From Fidelibacterota bacterium (GTDB lineage: Bacteria > Fidelibacterota > UBA8477 > JABMPR01): a DNA stretch of 47,614 bases. Made by a program: the position numbers and the translations under genes. The DNA lies in the NCBI GenBank assembly GCA_018650445.1, contig JABIFX010000168.1, positions 1-47,614 on the forward strand, read 5' to 3'. The notes beneath the pieces were generated by a model. It saw nothing but the letters and a program-made list of their open reading frames with translations, did no database searches and was not told the DNA's origin. Of this stretch, positions 28,548 through 37,301 are shown piece by piece (position 1 is the stretch's first letter; the number at the start of each line of letters is the position of its first letter).

Positions 28548-30560
28548 ATGCTAACTGGTTGGGAAAAAGCGGTATTCATACTTGTCTTACTGGGATCACT
28601 GGGAGCTACTCGCACCACCTTCGGTAACATGTTCAAGATTATTGGGAGAGGAGCAATACCCATCGACTGGTCTGCGATATTCAAGCGCATTCCGTCAGGC
28701 ATATTCGCTTTTCTTGGAAAACCACTTTTTAAAACTCGACCGCTTGCAACCATTGTTCATACAGGTGTCTCCTGGGGATTTATCCTCTATATGTTGGTCA
28801 ATCTGATAGATATCATGTATGGACTGTTTAGTGGTTTTCATTTCCTGCCCGATTCCATTTCAGGAAACATCTACCGTCTTTTTGTGGATATTTTTAGTGT
28901 AATCGTGCTTTTGGGAGTCATCTATTTTCTCTTCAGACGCTTTATACAGAACGATCCAGCTCTGCATATAAATGAATCGGTGATGTTGAACGAGAAGGCC
29001 CGTAAAGGCGTTTTTAGTGACTCTGCTCTGGTTGCATTCTTCATATTCTTCCATGTTGGGTTCAGACTGGTCGGTGCATCATTTGAACTTGCCCAGACTG
29101 GTGGAGATGTCTTTCAACCCGCTGCATCTGCCCTCGCAAGCCTGTGGGCCGGATTCAATCCTGGAACCCTGGTATTCAGCGAACATGCGGCCTGGTGGCT
29201 GGCTATTGGCCTCATTCTGGCCTTTATTCCCTACTTCCCAACCACCAAGCATGCCCACCTTTTCATGGGTCCGCTTAATCATATGATTACCAATCCCGGA
29301 CATACTGCTGCTTCATTTGAGACCATAGATTTTGAAGATGAATCTCTGGAACAATATGGTGCCGCACTTCTCGAACATTTACCTCAAAAAAATATCCTGG
29401 ATGCCTATGCCTGTATCATGTGTAATCGATGTCAGGATGCCTGTCCCGCCTATATCACAGGGAAACCGCTCTCACCTTCTGCTATTGAAGTAAACAAACG
29501 TTATTACATAAGGGATCATGTCTCTGATCTGGCAAAAGGAGTGGAGACTACGGATCGCTTAGCAGATTGGATGCTTTCGGAAGATGCCATATGGGCCTGT
29601 ACCAGTTGTGGGTATTGTGTTGAAGTTTGTCCAGTAGCAAACGAGCCCATGGTCGACATTTTGCGCACTCGCCAGGATCTGGTGATGATGGAGAGCAAAT
29701 TCCCAAAAGAGGCTGTCACTACATTCAAAAACCTTGAAGTTAATGGCAATCCCTGGGGACAGTCTGCCCAGGATCGTGAGAAATGGATCGGTGATCTTCA
29801 GGTTCCGAAGATGCGTGAGAAGGGTAAAGCTGAGTATCTCTATTGGGTTGGTTGTGCCGGTGCGTACGATGCCCGTGGACAGGAAGTCTCCCAGGCCATG
29901 GTTAAATTAATGAACCATGCAAATGTTGATTATGCTGTCCTGGGGACAGAAGAAACCTGTACTGGTGATTCAGCTCGTCGTCTTGGAAATGAATATCTAT
30001 TCCAGATGATGGCCCAACAAAATATTGACACCTTCGATAACTACTCCGTCACTAAAATTATCACTCAGTGCCCTCATTGCTTAAACACACTCAAAAATGA
30101 CTACAAGGCTTTAGGGAAAAATTACGAAGTGATTCATCATGCTGAATTTCTGGCTGAGCTCGTGGATCAGGGTAAACTCAGCCCCTCCAAAGCCAGCAAC
30201 GCCAACATCGCCTATCATGATTCATGCTATCTTGGTCGACATAATGACATATATGATGCTCCCCGAAATGTTATCAAAGCAATCCCAGGGGTAAAGCTGG
30301 AAGAATTTCCACGCACGAAGAACGAGGGCCTGTGTTGTGGTGCCGGTGGTGGTCGCATGTGGTTGGAAGAGACCCTGGGTGACAAGACCATCAATATTGA
30401 GCGTATGGAAGATGTGAAGGCTGTTAATCCTGATGAAGTCGCCACAGCCTGTCCTTTCTGCGCCACTATGATAAATGATGGTATCATGGCAGAAGAGCTG
30501 GATGCAAAAACTTCCAGCAAAGATATTGCTCAATATCTCCTTGAGTCCATCGCAGAATAG
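28548..30560 (+). CDS. Membrane (Fe-S)-binding reductase, HdrD/GlpC-like with CCG domains
   Basis: The protein has 670 residues. An N-terminal membrane part has about five helices (to residue 235) with histidines such as HTGVSWGF and FHVGFRLV, resembling a NarI-like heme b module. Two 4Fe-4S ferredoxin motifs follow (CIMCNRCQDACP, CTSCGYCVEVCP), then two CCG-type cysteine-rich domains. The first shows GCAGAYDARG, EETCTGDSARRLGNE and CPHCLNTL. The second shows DSCYLGRH, CCGAGGGRMW and CPFCATM. Relatives pass electrons between quinone and electron-transfer flavoproteins or unknown donors. A GGAGGA site precedes the ATG. A flavin reductase gene lies immediately upstream. The natural donor is not known. 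Confidence 0.88.
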   Translation: MLTGWEKAVFILVLLGSLGATRTTFGNMFKIIGRGAIPIDWSAIFKRIPSGIFAFLGKPLFKTRPLATIVHTGVSWGFILYMLVNLIDIMYGLFSGFHFLPDSISGNIYRLFVDIFSVIVLLGVIYFLFRRFIQNDPALHINESVMLNEKARKGVFSDSALVAFFIFFHVGFRLVGASFELAQTGGDVFQPAASALASLWAGFNPGTLVFSEHAAWWLAIGLILAFIPYFPTTKHAHLFMGPLNHMITNPGHTAASFETIDFEDESLEQYGAALLEHLPQKNILDAYACIMCNRCQDACPAYITGKPLSPSAIEVNKRYYIRDHVSDLAKGVETTDRLADWMLSEDAIWACTSCGYCVEVCPVANEPMVDILRTRQDLVMMESKFPKEAVTTFKNLEVNGNPWGQSAQDREKWIGDLQVPKMREKGKAEYLYWVGCAGAYDARGQEVSQAMVKLMNHANVDYAVLGTEETCTGDSARRLGNEYLFQMMAQQNIDTFDNYSVTKIITQCPHCLNTLKNDYKALGKNYEVIHHAEFLAELVDQGKLSPSKASNANIAYHDSCYLGRHNDIYDAPRNVIKAIPGVKLEEFPRTKNEGLCCGAGGGRMWLEETLGDKTINIERMEDVKAVNPDEVATACPFCATMINDGIMAEELDAKTSSKDIAQYLLESIAE

Positions 30561-30582
30561 ACACATTGCAAATCTGTATTCT

Positions 30583-30616
30583 AAGAGCCCCGATACTGAT
30601 CGGGGCTCTTTTTTTC
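30583..30616 (+). terminator. Strong intrinsic terminator
   Basis: A 12-bp perfect stem (AAGAGCCCCGAT at 30583-30594 with 30599-30610) has an ACTG tetraloop and continues into a run of T residues. It ends the flavin reductase/iron-sulfur reductase operon. Confidence 0.95.
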
Positions 30617-30641
30617 TAATCCAGACCATAAAATTAAAACT

Positions 30642-30957
30642 CTCTCCGCTTCGAGTAACCTCAGCGAGACGAATTGGAAGATCGTAATTGAAGAGAAAAA
30701 TAGTTTTGTCTTCCTGAGGTGCCCCCAGGGCAGTCTCGAAGGATAATGCTCTCCGCTTCGAGTAACCTCAGCGAGACGAGCAAGGAAATCGTAATAGAAG
30801 AGAAAAATAGACCTGTCTTCCTGAGGTGCCCCCAGGGCTGTCTCGAAGGATAACGCTCTCCGCTTCGAGTAACCTCAGCGAGACGAATTGGAAGATCGTA
30901 ATTGAAGAGAAAAATAGTTTTGTCTTCCTGAGGTGCCCCTAGGGCAGTCTCGAAGGA
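30642..30957. repeat. Three tandem copies of a 107-bp unit
   Basis: Copies begin at 30642, 30749 and 30856, each with CTCTCCGCTTCGAG. Copies 1 and 3 differ by one base over about 100. Copy 2 carries about ten differences. Each unit folds on itself: CTTCGAG (30649-30655) pairs with CTCGAAG (30735-30741), and ACCTCAG (30658-30664) with CTGAGGT (30714-30720). The unit length is not a multiple of three, and open frames through it are chance. The rest of this 500-bp gap (30617-31064) contains nothing else I recognise. Confidence 0.95.
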
Positions 30958-31064
30958 CGTTAGGCTGTCTATAGAAGAGTGACACATCAAGTGTATTTTG
31001 ATTTATACTTGACATTTATCCGAAAAAGCGTTTCCATTCAATCCTCCATGGTTTAGACTCGCTC

Positions 31065-32108
31065 ATGATTTCTCATGCTAAAAACCCCCGATGGAGCGAC
31101 TGGACCTGGCAGCATGCTCATAGTTGTAAAGACCTCACAACTCTCACTGAGTGGCTGGAAAGGGTGGGCAGCAACCTTCGTATGCCGAAGGAGCAGTTCA
31201 ATGAGATTACTTCCAACTACCGTATGGGAATCACACCCTATTATTTTGGTTTGATAAATCGATTTGATGATTCCGATCCAATTTACCGACAGATAGTACC
31301 CGCTTCTGAAGAGCTCAATATTTTGCCTGAGGAGCTCCTTGATCCCATTGGAGATGAGGCCCCCGCTCGCGGATCGCGGCCGTTGAAAGCCCTCATCCAT
31401 CGCTATAGTAATCGCGTCCTGCTCATACCAACGGCCCAATGCGCCGTATATTGTAGATTCTGTTTCAGAAAGCGATTGGTAGGAGATACGGCGCACAACG
31501 CCCGTGAGGAAGATCTTAGCGCAGCTTATGATTACATCAAATCCCACCCGGAGATTGAGGAAGTCATCCTCACGGGCGGCGATCCGCTCACCCTGGGAGA
31601 TCAGGCTCTCCTCACTATTCTAAAAGAACTTAGTCGTATTCAACATCTTCGGGTTATCAGAATTCATACACGCCTCCCCGTGGTGAATCCCTTCCGGCTC
31701 ACACCTGCTTTGGGTGAGATTATCACATCTCTTAAGAAGCCGGTCTGGGTCTCAGCTCATTTTAATCATTCCGCCGAAATTACTGAAACAACTCGCCAAC
31801 ATATCCTGAACTGGGTCTCAATGGGTATTCCCTTTCTGAATCAAAGTGTGCTCCTCAGGGGTGTTAATGATTCCCCGAAAGTATTGAAGGAGCTGTTTCT
31901 GTCTCTGATTGAGATGAAGGTAAAACCATATTATCTCCACCAGGCTGACCTGGTCCAGGGTACCAGCCATCTCCGGGTTTCACAACAGCGGGGACTGGAA
32001 CTACTCAAAGAACTTCAAGGCGAAGTACCTGGCTATGCCCTCCCTCACTATGTCCAGGATAATTCAGATGGGTCAGGAAAGATTCCACTTCAAAATCAAT
32101 GGCTCTGA
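31065..32108 (+). CDS. epmB: EpmB-like radical SAM lysine 2,3-aminomutase
   Basis: The 347-residue protein belongs to the KamA/EpmB radical SAM family. The cluster motif CAVYCRFCFRKR holds Cys126, Cys130 and Cys133. LTGGDPLTL, RIHTRLPVVNP and HFNHSAEIT are also typical. The C-terminus ends shortly after GSGKIPL, with the likely PLP lysine at 339, like the short EpmB form that converts lysine to beta-lysine for elongation factor P. Longer KamA enzymes continue past this point. No epmA or efp gene is in the window, so a catabolic or EF-P role cannot be told from context. The ribosome site is weak. Confidence 0.85.
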   Translation: MISHAKNPRWSDWTWQHAHSCKDLTTLTEWLERVGSNLRMPKEQFNEITSNYRMGITPYYFGLINRFDDSDPIYRQIVPASEELNILPEELLDPIGDEAPARGSRPLKALIHRYSNRVLLIPTAQCAVYCRFCFRKRLVGDTAHNAREEDLSAAYDYIKSHPEIEEVILTGGDPLTLGDQALLTILKELSRIQHLRVIRIHTRLPVVNPFRLTPALGEIITSLKKPVWVSAHFNHSAEITETTRQHILNWVSMGIPFLNQSVLLRGVNDSPKVLKELFLSLIEMKVKPYYLHQADLVQGTSHLRVSQQRGLELLKELQGEVPGYALPHYVQDNSDGSGKIPLQNQWL

Positions 32109-32241
32109 TCAATTCTAATCAAAAAGTAACTCTCCCAGGAATTCCAATTCTCAAATGTTAGCTTAATCACTCCCAGTGATAATGCGCTTGATTCTTACTG
32201 GATAATATTAAATTAGCAGACATTAACAATTGGAGGATAAT

Positions 32242-33237
32242 ATGATAAAACGTTACCTGTCTATACTTTTAGCAATGAGCTTGGTACTTTTCATGTGGTC
32301 GTGTAGCGATCCCGACGAAGATGATACTGAGGCACCTGCGACTCCAGCAAATTTCACCTATTCAGGAGCACTATCCGGTGATGGCGGGGTCTATTTGACC
32401 TGGGATCCAAACACTGAATCGGATTTTGCCGGATATGTTATCTATCGCAGTTATGGATCAGTGGGCTTTACGCTGATTGCAACTATCCAGGAACATTTTT
32501 ATATGGATAGCGGACTTGATTACGATACGGAATATTCCTATAAAGTTGCTGCATTAGATGATGAGGGAAATGAAAGTGGGTTTACCAGCGTTGTTTCTGT
32601 GACTCCAATCAACCTGAACCCTCCGGACACCCCACAGAACCTGACTATAAAAGCGCACAACCTACCCTCTCAATCTCAAGTTAATGTTGAGCTCACCTGG
32701 ACTCACAATACGGAAGCCGACTTTTCACACTATAAAATATTCCGTTCTGATGTGAGTGATCTGTTTGCAACCAATGCATCATCGTTCCTGGACTCAACCA
32801 CAGAAAATTTCTATGTTGATGAGAACGTTACTCCTGGCACAACATATCACTACAAGCTCATCGCTTACGATCAAGGTGGGATATTGGAAGCACCAGCAGC
32901 TGGTCCGCTATCTGACATACCTCTTGAAGTACCCACACTGGTATCGCCAATCGGTGGTACATCTATTGATACTACAACTCCGACCTTTCACTGGGTGAAT
33001 GTGGATGGGGCGGTCAAATACAAGATTATTGTCCGCACATCTTGGATCGATGGCAATATTTGGGAATCAACTATTGATGCAATTGAAGATGCTGCTGAGA
33101 TGACGGTTACCTATCCATCCAATCCAACTACCCCATTAGCAGCCACAACGCCCTATTACTGGTTTGTGTCAGGATACTCAAAAGATACTGAGGATATAAA
33201 CGTGTTTACCCCAGTTACTGATTTCCGTACACCCTAG
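32242..33237 (+). CDS. Lipoprotein with fibronectin type III domains
   Basis: I chose ATG 32242 with GGAGGA at 32232-32237, instead of a TTG at 32230, giving 331 residues. The signal peptide (MIKRYLSILLAMSLVLFM) ends in WSC with Cys21 as lipidation site, followed by the acidic SDPDEDD. Two FN3 domains follow (about 34-115 and 120-215), with the repeated pattern LTWDPNTESDFAGYVIYRS and LTWTHNTEADFSHYKIFRS. A third Ig-like domain closes the protein (LVSPIGGTSIDTTTPTFHW onward). No enzyme motif is visible, so a role in binding surface glycans or proteins is only a guess. It ends just before a bidirectional terminator. Confidence 0.85.
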   Translation: MIKRYLSILLAMSLVLFMWSCSDPDEDDTEAPATPANFTYSGALSGDGGVYLTWDPNTESDFAGYVIYRSYGSVGFTLIATIQEHFYMDSGLDYDTEYSYKVAALDDEGNESGFTSVVSVTPINLNPPDTPQNLTIKAHNLPSQSQVNVELTWTHNTEADFSHYKIFRSDVSDLFATNASSFLDSTTENFYVDENVTPGTTYHYKLIAYDQGGILEAPAAGPLSDIPLEVPTLVSPIGGTSIDTTTPTFHWVNVDGAVKYKIIVRTSWIDGNIWESTIDAIEDAAEMTVTYPSNPTTPLAATTPYYWFVSGYSKDTEDINVFTPVTDFRTP

Positions 33238-33257
33238 GAAATTTTTCTTATAAAGAT

Positions 33258-33294
33258 GTAAATAAAAAAGCCCCGACGGGGCTTTTTTATTTAC
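33258..33294. terminator. Bidirectional terminator between convergent genes
   Basis: GTAAATAAAAAAGCCCC (33258-33274) is perfectly complementary to 33278-33294 across a GAC loop, giving A/T runs on both sides. It serves both the FN3 lipoprotein gene and argF. Confidence 0.95.
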
Positions 33295-33324
33295 TAAATA
33301 CTTAACTCTTGTTGCTTCGAAGGG

Positions 33325-34260
33325 CTAGATCTTAATATCAGCTCCACCAGATTTAGCCAGCATCACCATGACCGCTTTTTGGGCATGCATCCGGTTTTCG
33401 GCTTCGTCAAATACAACTGAGTTTGGTCCATCCAGTACATCCTCAGTAATCTCCTCACCGTAATGAGCAGGGAGACAATGCATTACCAGAGCATCTGATT
33501 TGGCATAACTCAGCAGGTCTGCATTAATCTGGAATCCTTCAAAATCATCCAAACGTTTTTGACGCTCTGCTTCCTGACCCATGGAGGTCCACACATCAGT
33601 GTAGAGAACATCAGCATCTTTAGCAGCCTCAATTGGATCTCTAATAACTTCAATTTTGCTGAGACCGGCTGCCTGCGCCTTAGCTAAAGTCTCAGGATCT
33701 GGATCATATCCCTCTGGTGCAGCCAGTACAAAATGATAGGGAATGACACTGGCAAAATTCAGGAATGAATTGCAGACATTATTTCCATCACCAATAAAGA
33801 CAACCTTCTGACCTTCGAGCTTGCCGTGATGTTCATAAATGGTCAACATATCCGCCATGATCTGACAGGGGTGATTATAATCCGTCAAACCATTAATCAC
33901 CGGAACCGATGCATATTTCGCCATTTCCAGCATATGCTCATGTTTGAAAAGACGGGCCATAATCCAATTATTATAACGAGAAATCACCTGGGAGATATCT
34001 TTGACGGACTCGCGTTTTCCAATGCTGATATCGTTTGGTCCCAGATAAAGAGCATGACCACCAAATTGAACCATACCTGTTTCAAAGCTTACCCGTGTTC
34101 TTAATGAGGGCTTTGCAAAAACCATGGACATCGTCTCATTGGCAAAATAATGATGTTCTTTCCCCGCCTTTACGTCTGCTTTTAACTGTTTTGCAATGCG
34201 GAAGGTTTCATATATCTCTTCCTTGCTAAAATCTGTTACGGCTAAAAAATCTCGCTTCAT
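33325..34260 (-). CDS. argF: Ornithine carbamoyltransferase
   Basis: ArgF makes citrulline from ornithine and carbamoyl phosphate in arginine synthesis. The protein has 311 residues. The carbamoyl-phosphate loop is SLRTR (residues 52-56), with Leu in place of the usual Thr of STRTR. HPCQ lies at 130-133 and HCLP at 261-264. The ornithine-specific loop DVWTSMG (222-228) argues for ornithine rather than acetyl- or succinyl-ornithine as substrate. An excellent AAGGAGG precedes the ATG. Other arginine genes are not in the window. A terminator separates it from hslU upstream. Confidence 0.92.
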   Translation of the reverse strand: MKRDFLAVTDFSKEEIYETFRIAKQLKADVKAGKEHHYFANETMSMVFAKPSLRTRVSFETGMVQFGGHALYLGPNDISIGKRESVKDISQVISRYNNWIMARLFKHEHMLEMAKYASVPVINGLTDYNHPCQIMADMLTIYEHHGKLEGQKVVFIGDGNNVCNSFLNFASVIPYHFVLAAPEGYDPDPETLAKAQAAGLSKIEVIRDPIEAAKDADVLYTDVWTSMGQEAERQKRLDDFEGFQINADLLSYAKSDALVMHCLPAHYGEEITEDVLDGPNSVVFDEAENRMHAQKAVMVMLAKSGGADIKI

Positions 34261-34283
34261 CAGGCCTCCTTTACCTTAATTGA

Positions 34284-34311
34284 TAAAAAAAACTCCGCCT
34301 TTAGACGGAGT
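34284..34311 (-). terminator. Intrinsic terminator after hslU
   Basis: On the minus strand ACTCCGTC pairs with GGCGGAGT around a TAAA tetraloop (34292-34311), followed by eight T residues. It ends the hslVU transcript ahead of argF. Confidence 0.9.
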
Positions 34312-34360
34312 CCTTAATGTTTGCATTTTCATATGATATTGTGTCTTCAATTATCTTTCT

Positions 34361-35707
34361 CTAGAGTATGTACTTACTCAAGTCCTGATCAGCCATGGTG
34401 TCCTTGAATGTTTTGGTAACCATGGATTTGGTGACTTTAAGGCTCTTTGTCTTATCATCAGGCAAGTCAAAGAGAGTCGTTTCAAGCAGCTTGCTCATGA
34501 TGGTATGCAAACGTCTCGCACCAATATTTTCCACACTCTCATTGACTTCAAAGGCGACTCTGGCAATCTCTGCAATGGCATCTTTGTTAAAAGTAATTTT
34601 AACGCCTTCCGCGCCTACTAAAGCAGTATACTGTTTTAATAATGCTGACTTGGGCTGAGTGAGAATTTGAATAAAATCATCTTCCGTCAGATTTTCAAGC
34701 TCTACCCGAATAGGAAATCTTCCCTGCAGTTCAGGGATAAGATCAGAAGGCTTGGACATGTGGAATGCACCAGCAGCGATAAACAGAATATGATCTGTTG
34801 TCAGAGTTCCATATTTGGTTTTAACTGTACTGCCTTCAATAATAGGTAAAATGTCTCTCTGGACACCTTCCCGTGATACATCGGGACCACCGCCACCTCG
34901 TTCAACTGCGATTTTATCGATCTCATCAACGAAGACGATACCATCCTGTTCAGCTCGGCGAATGGCCTCATGCTGAACCTTCTCCTCATCAATGAGTTTG
35001 TCAGATTCTTCTGCAGTAATTAACACCCTTGCCTCGGTCACGCTCAAACGCCGCATCTTCTTCTTCTTTGGCATGGCGTTGCCCAGCATATCTTGAATAT
35101 TCATACCGAGATCATCCATCCCCATGGGGCTGAAGATTTGCATCATGGCATTGCTGCTGCTGTCTTCCTGAACATTGAACTCCACCTGGCGATCTTCAAA
35201 ATCACCAGCCATGAGCTTGGCATACATTTTCTCACGGGTACTTTGATAGCGTTCATACTCGCTTGATTCTTTATCAGGGTTACTCAAAGGGGGTAAAAGT
35301 AGATCCATGATACGTTCATTTGTCATTTCAAGGGCTTTTTCACGAACGGTTATCTCATGCTCTGCCTTGACAATATTATAGCTGTTGTCGACCAGGTCAC
35401 GAATCATTGAGTCCACATCTCGACCGACATAACCAACTTCAGTAAATTTTGAGGCTTCCACTTTTACAAAAGGAGCCTGCACCAGGTTAGACAGTCTCCG
35501 GGCGATTTCAGTTTTCCCAACTCCAGTGGAGCCGATCATGATGATATTATTCGGCAGAATTTCATCACGGATATCTGAAGTAACCTGTTGACGTCTCCAA
35601 CGATTTCGCAAGGCAATGGCTACAGATTTTTTCGCACTATCCTGACCAATAATATATTTATCCAATTCCTGGACGATTTGCTTGGGTGTAAGTGAAAATT
35701 TACTCAT
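34361..35707 (-). CDS. hslU: ATP-dependent protease ATPase subunit HslU
   Basis: HslU is the AAA+ unfoldase ring that feeds proteins to the HslV protease. The protein has 448 residues. Walker A is GSTGVGKTE (residues 59-67), followed by the pore-loop region FTEVGYVGRDVDS. The I domain lies between, and Walker B is GIVFVDEIDKI. The sensor region NIGARRLHTIMSKLLE and the C-terminal tail ending DLSKYIL, which docks into HslV, are both present. It lies 15 bp after hslV and forms the usual two-gene operon. The Shine-Dalgarno is weak (AGAGAA), so translation may be coupled to hslV. Confidence 0.98.
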   Translation of the reverse strand: MSKFSLTPKQIVQELDKYIIGQDSAKKSVAIALRNRWRRQQVTSDIRDEILPNNIIMIGSTGVGKTEIARRLSNLVQAPFVKVEASKFTEVGYVGRDVDSMIRDLVDNSYNIVKAEHEITVREKALEMTNERIMDLLLPPLSNPDKESSEYERYQSTREKMYAKLMAGDFEDRQVEFNVQEDSSSNAMMQIFSPMGMDDLGMNIQDMLGNAMPKKKKMRRLSVTEARVLITAEESDKLIDEEKVQHEAIRRAEQDGIVFVDEIDKIAVERGGGGPDVSREGVQRDILPIIEGSTVKTKYGTLTTDHILFIAAGAFHMSKPSDLIPELQGRFPIRVELENLTEDDFIQILTQPKSALLKQYTALVGAEGVKITFNKDAIAEIARVAFEVNESVENIGARRLHTIMSKLLETTLFDLPDDKTKSLKVTKSMVTKTFKDTMADQDLSKYIL

Positions 35708-35722
35708 GTATACTGTGTTCTC

Positions 35723-36268
35723 TTATTTCAATTCTAAAATATTTATTTTGTTGTTGGTGTAAATGCAAATGTCAGCAGTGATTTCCAGGGACATACGTAC
35801 AATTTCCTTGGGGGACTTTTTCCCACTGGCAATAAAAGCACGTGCAGCGGCTGTAGCATAGGGACTACCGGATCCAATGGACATGACGCCATCATCGGAT
35901 TCAACTACATCACCATTGCCAGAGATAATCAGTCCATGATCGATATCCATAACAACCAGCATGGCCTCAAGGTTTCGAAGCATTTTATCCATGCGCCAAT
36001 CCTTGGCCAGTTCCACTGCGGCTCGCACAAGATCGCCACTGAATTCATCAAGTTTGGCTTCAAATTTCTCAAATAGTGCAAAGGCATCAGCAGCAGATCC
36101 TGCAAATCCTGCCAGGACGTCGCCATCAAAGATGGAGCGGATTTTTACTGCTCCATGTTTCATCACTGTATCCCCAAAGGTGACTTGGCCATCTCCGCCG
36201 AGGGCGACTTTGCCATTGTGTCTGACTCCCAGAATTGTGGTGGAGTGAAGATCAGGAAACATGTTCAT
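35723..36268 (-). CDS. hslV: ATP-dependent protease peptidase subunit HslV
   Basis: HslV is the proteasome-like peptidase of the HslUV complex. The protein has 181 residues. The N-terminal nucleophile threonine is in [20 protein letters not shown], with Thr10 likely exposed after removal of a nine-residue propeptide (MNMFPDLHS). [14 protein letters not shown] and [14 protein letters not shown] near the end are typical. The ATG at 36268 follows GAGG by about ten bases. The longer propeptide compared with the E. coli form, where Met alone is removed, is seen in many phyla. Confidence 0.97.
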   Translation of the reverse strand: MNMFPDLHSTTILGVRHNGKVALGGDGQVTFGDTVMKHGAVKIRSIFDGDVLAGFAGSAADAFALFEKFEAKLDEFSGDLVRAAVELAKDWRMDKMLRNLEAMLVVMDIDHGLIISGNGDVVESDDGVMSIGSGSPYATAAARAFIASGKKSPKEIVRMSLEITADICIYTNNKINILELK

Positions 36269-36378
36269 ATCGGTGCCTCTTTTTCCTATTCATTGCTTCA
36301 TTATTTTGAAGCCGCTGAATATAAATTAGCTCTTTGTTGCCGCAATCCTTTTTGGGGCCAGATTTAACGAATATACAA

Positions 36379-36409
36379 AGGGGTGGTTGCCACTACGACA
36401 GCCACCCCT
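36379..36409 (-). terminator. Probable terminator after hflC
   Basis: An 11-bp stem (36379-36389 with 36399-36409, one wobble pair) is followed on the minus strand by TTTGTATATT. The T tract is short, so read-through into hslVU is possible. Confidence 0.55.
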
Positions 36410-36449
36410 GGGTTATTTATACAGATGATCTTCAGGTTAATCTGAAAGA

Positions 36450-37301
36450 CTATTTCATTTCCTTTAGATAACTTAGAAACTCGGATTCTGGTGTCAACAC
36501 AAGCTTGGTCTTATCATCAAAGACTTTTTTGTAAGCTTCCATTGTCCGTGTAAATTCATAGAAATCCTGATCCCTGCTATAAGCGTTGGCGTAAATCCTA
36601 ATCGCCTGAGCCTCACCGGCTCCACGGATTTCCTGGGCAGCTTTATAGGCGTCAGCCAGGATAATCTCACGATCCTTGTCAGTCTCAGCTCTGATTTTTA
36701 CTGCTTCCTCATCACCTTCTGACCTGAACTGTTTCGCCATTCTTTCACGTTCAGCCTTCATGCGATCAAAAACAGCCTGTTCATTCTCACGCGGCAAATC
36801 AGCCCTTTTGATACGTACATCTACGATTTCAATACCGTAATCTGCGGCAGTCATGTTGGCGTTTTGCGTCACTTTGTGCATGAGGGAATCACGCATCGTG
36901 GAGACAATTTCATGCATGAGATGGGTACCAAGCTGCACACGCAGACTGGAATAAATAATATCATCCAGACGTGATTGTGCCAGAGCCTGGGTGCGCATGG
37001 TCTGCATAAATTTGAGAGGATCCGAGATTCTCCACTGGGCATAGTTGTCCAGAATCAGATTTTTCTTATCCTCAGTCAGGATTGTATTCGGTGCACTATC
37101 ATATTCCAGCAGTCTTTTTTCAAAAACCGTGGCTGACTGGATAAATGGGACCTTAAAATTCAAACCGGGCTCAGTAATATTGCGCACGGGTTTTCCTAAT
37201 TGAACGATAACTATCTGTTCGGTTTCATCGACGATCATGATACCGCCCCAAACCACGAGGAGGATAATTGCGAGAACGATTATGGTTCCAATATTTCTCA
37301 T
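36450..37301 (-). CDS. hflC: Protease modulator HflC (SPFH/band 7)
   Basis: HflC forms a membrane cage with HflK around the FtsH protease. The protein has 283 residues. One N-terminal membrane helix (about residues 4-24) is followed by the SPFH domain (QIVIVQLGKPVRNITEPGL onward). A charged coiled-coil stretch contains ADLPRENEQAVFDRMKAERE and then Ala/Glu-rich EIRGAGEAQAIRIYANAY. The C-terminus is FLSYLKEMK. The start overlaps the hflK stop by four bases, and AAAGGGGGT lies within the hflK end. ftsH itself is not in the window. Confidence 0.95.
   Translation of the reverse strand: MRNIGTIIVLAIILLVVWGGIMIVDETEQIVIVQLGKPVRNITEPGLNFKVPFIQSATVFEKRLLEYDSAPNTILTEDKKNLILDNYAQWRISDPLKFMQTMRTQALAQSRLDDIIYSSLRVQLGTHLMHEIVSTMRDSLMHKVTQNANMTAADYGIEIVDVRIKRADLPRENEQAVFDRMKAERERMAKQFRSEGDEEAVKIRAETDKDREIILADAYKAAQEIRGAGEAQAIRIYANAYSRDQDFYEFTRTMEAYKKVFDDKTKLVLTPESEFLSYLKEMK

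Noticed and set aside
30642-30957. CRISPR array
   Set aside because: Only three long contiguous units with no distinct spacers and no cas genes; a tandem repeat instead.
30661-30990. 109-codon minus-strand frame across the tandem repeats
   Set aside because: The 107-bp unit changes frame at each copy, so the protein would not be repetitive; a by-product of the array.
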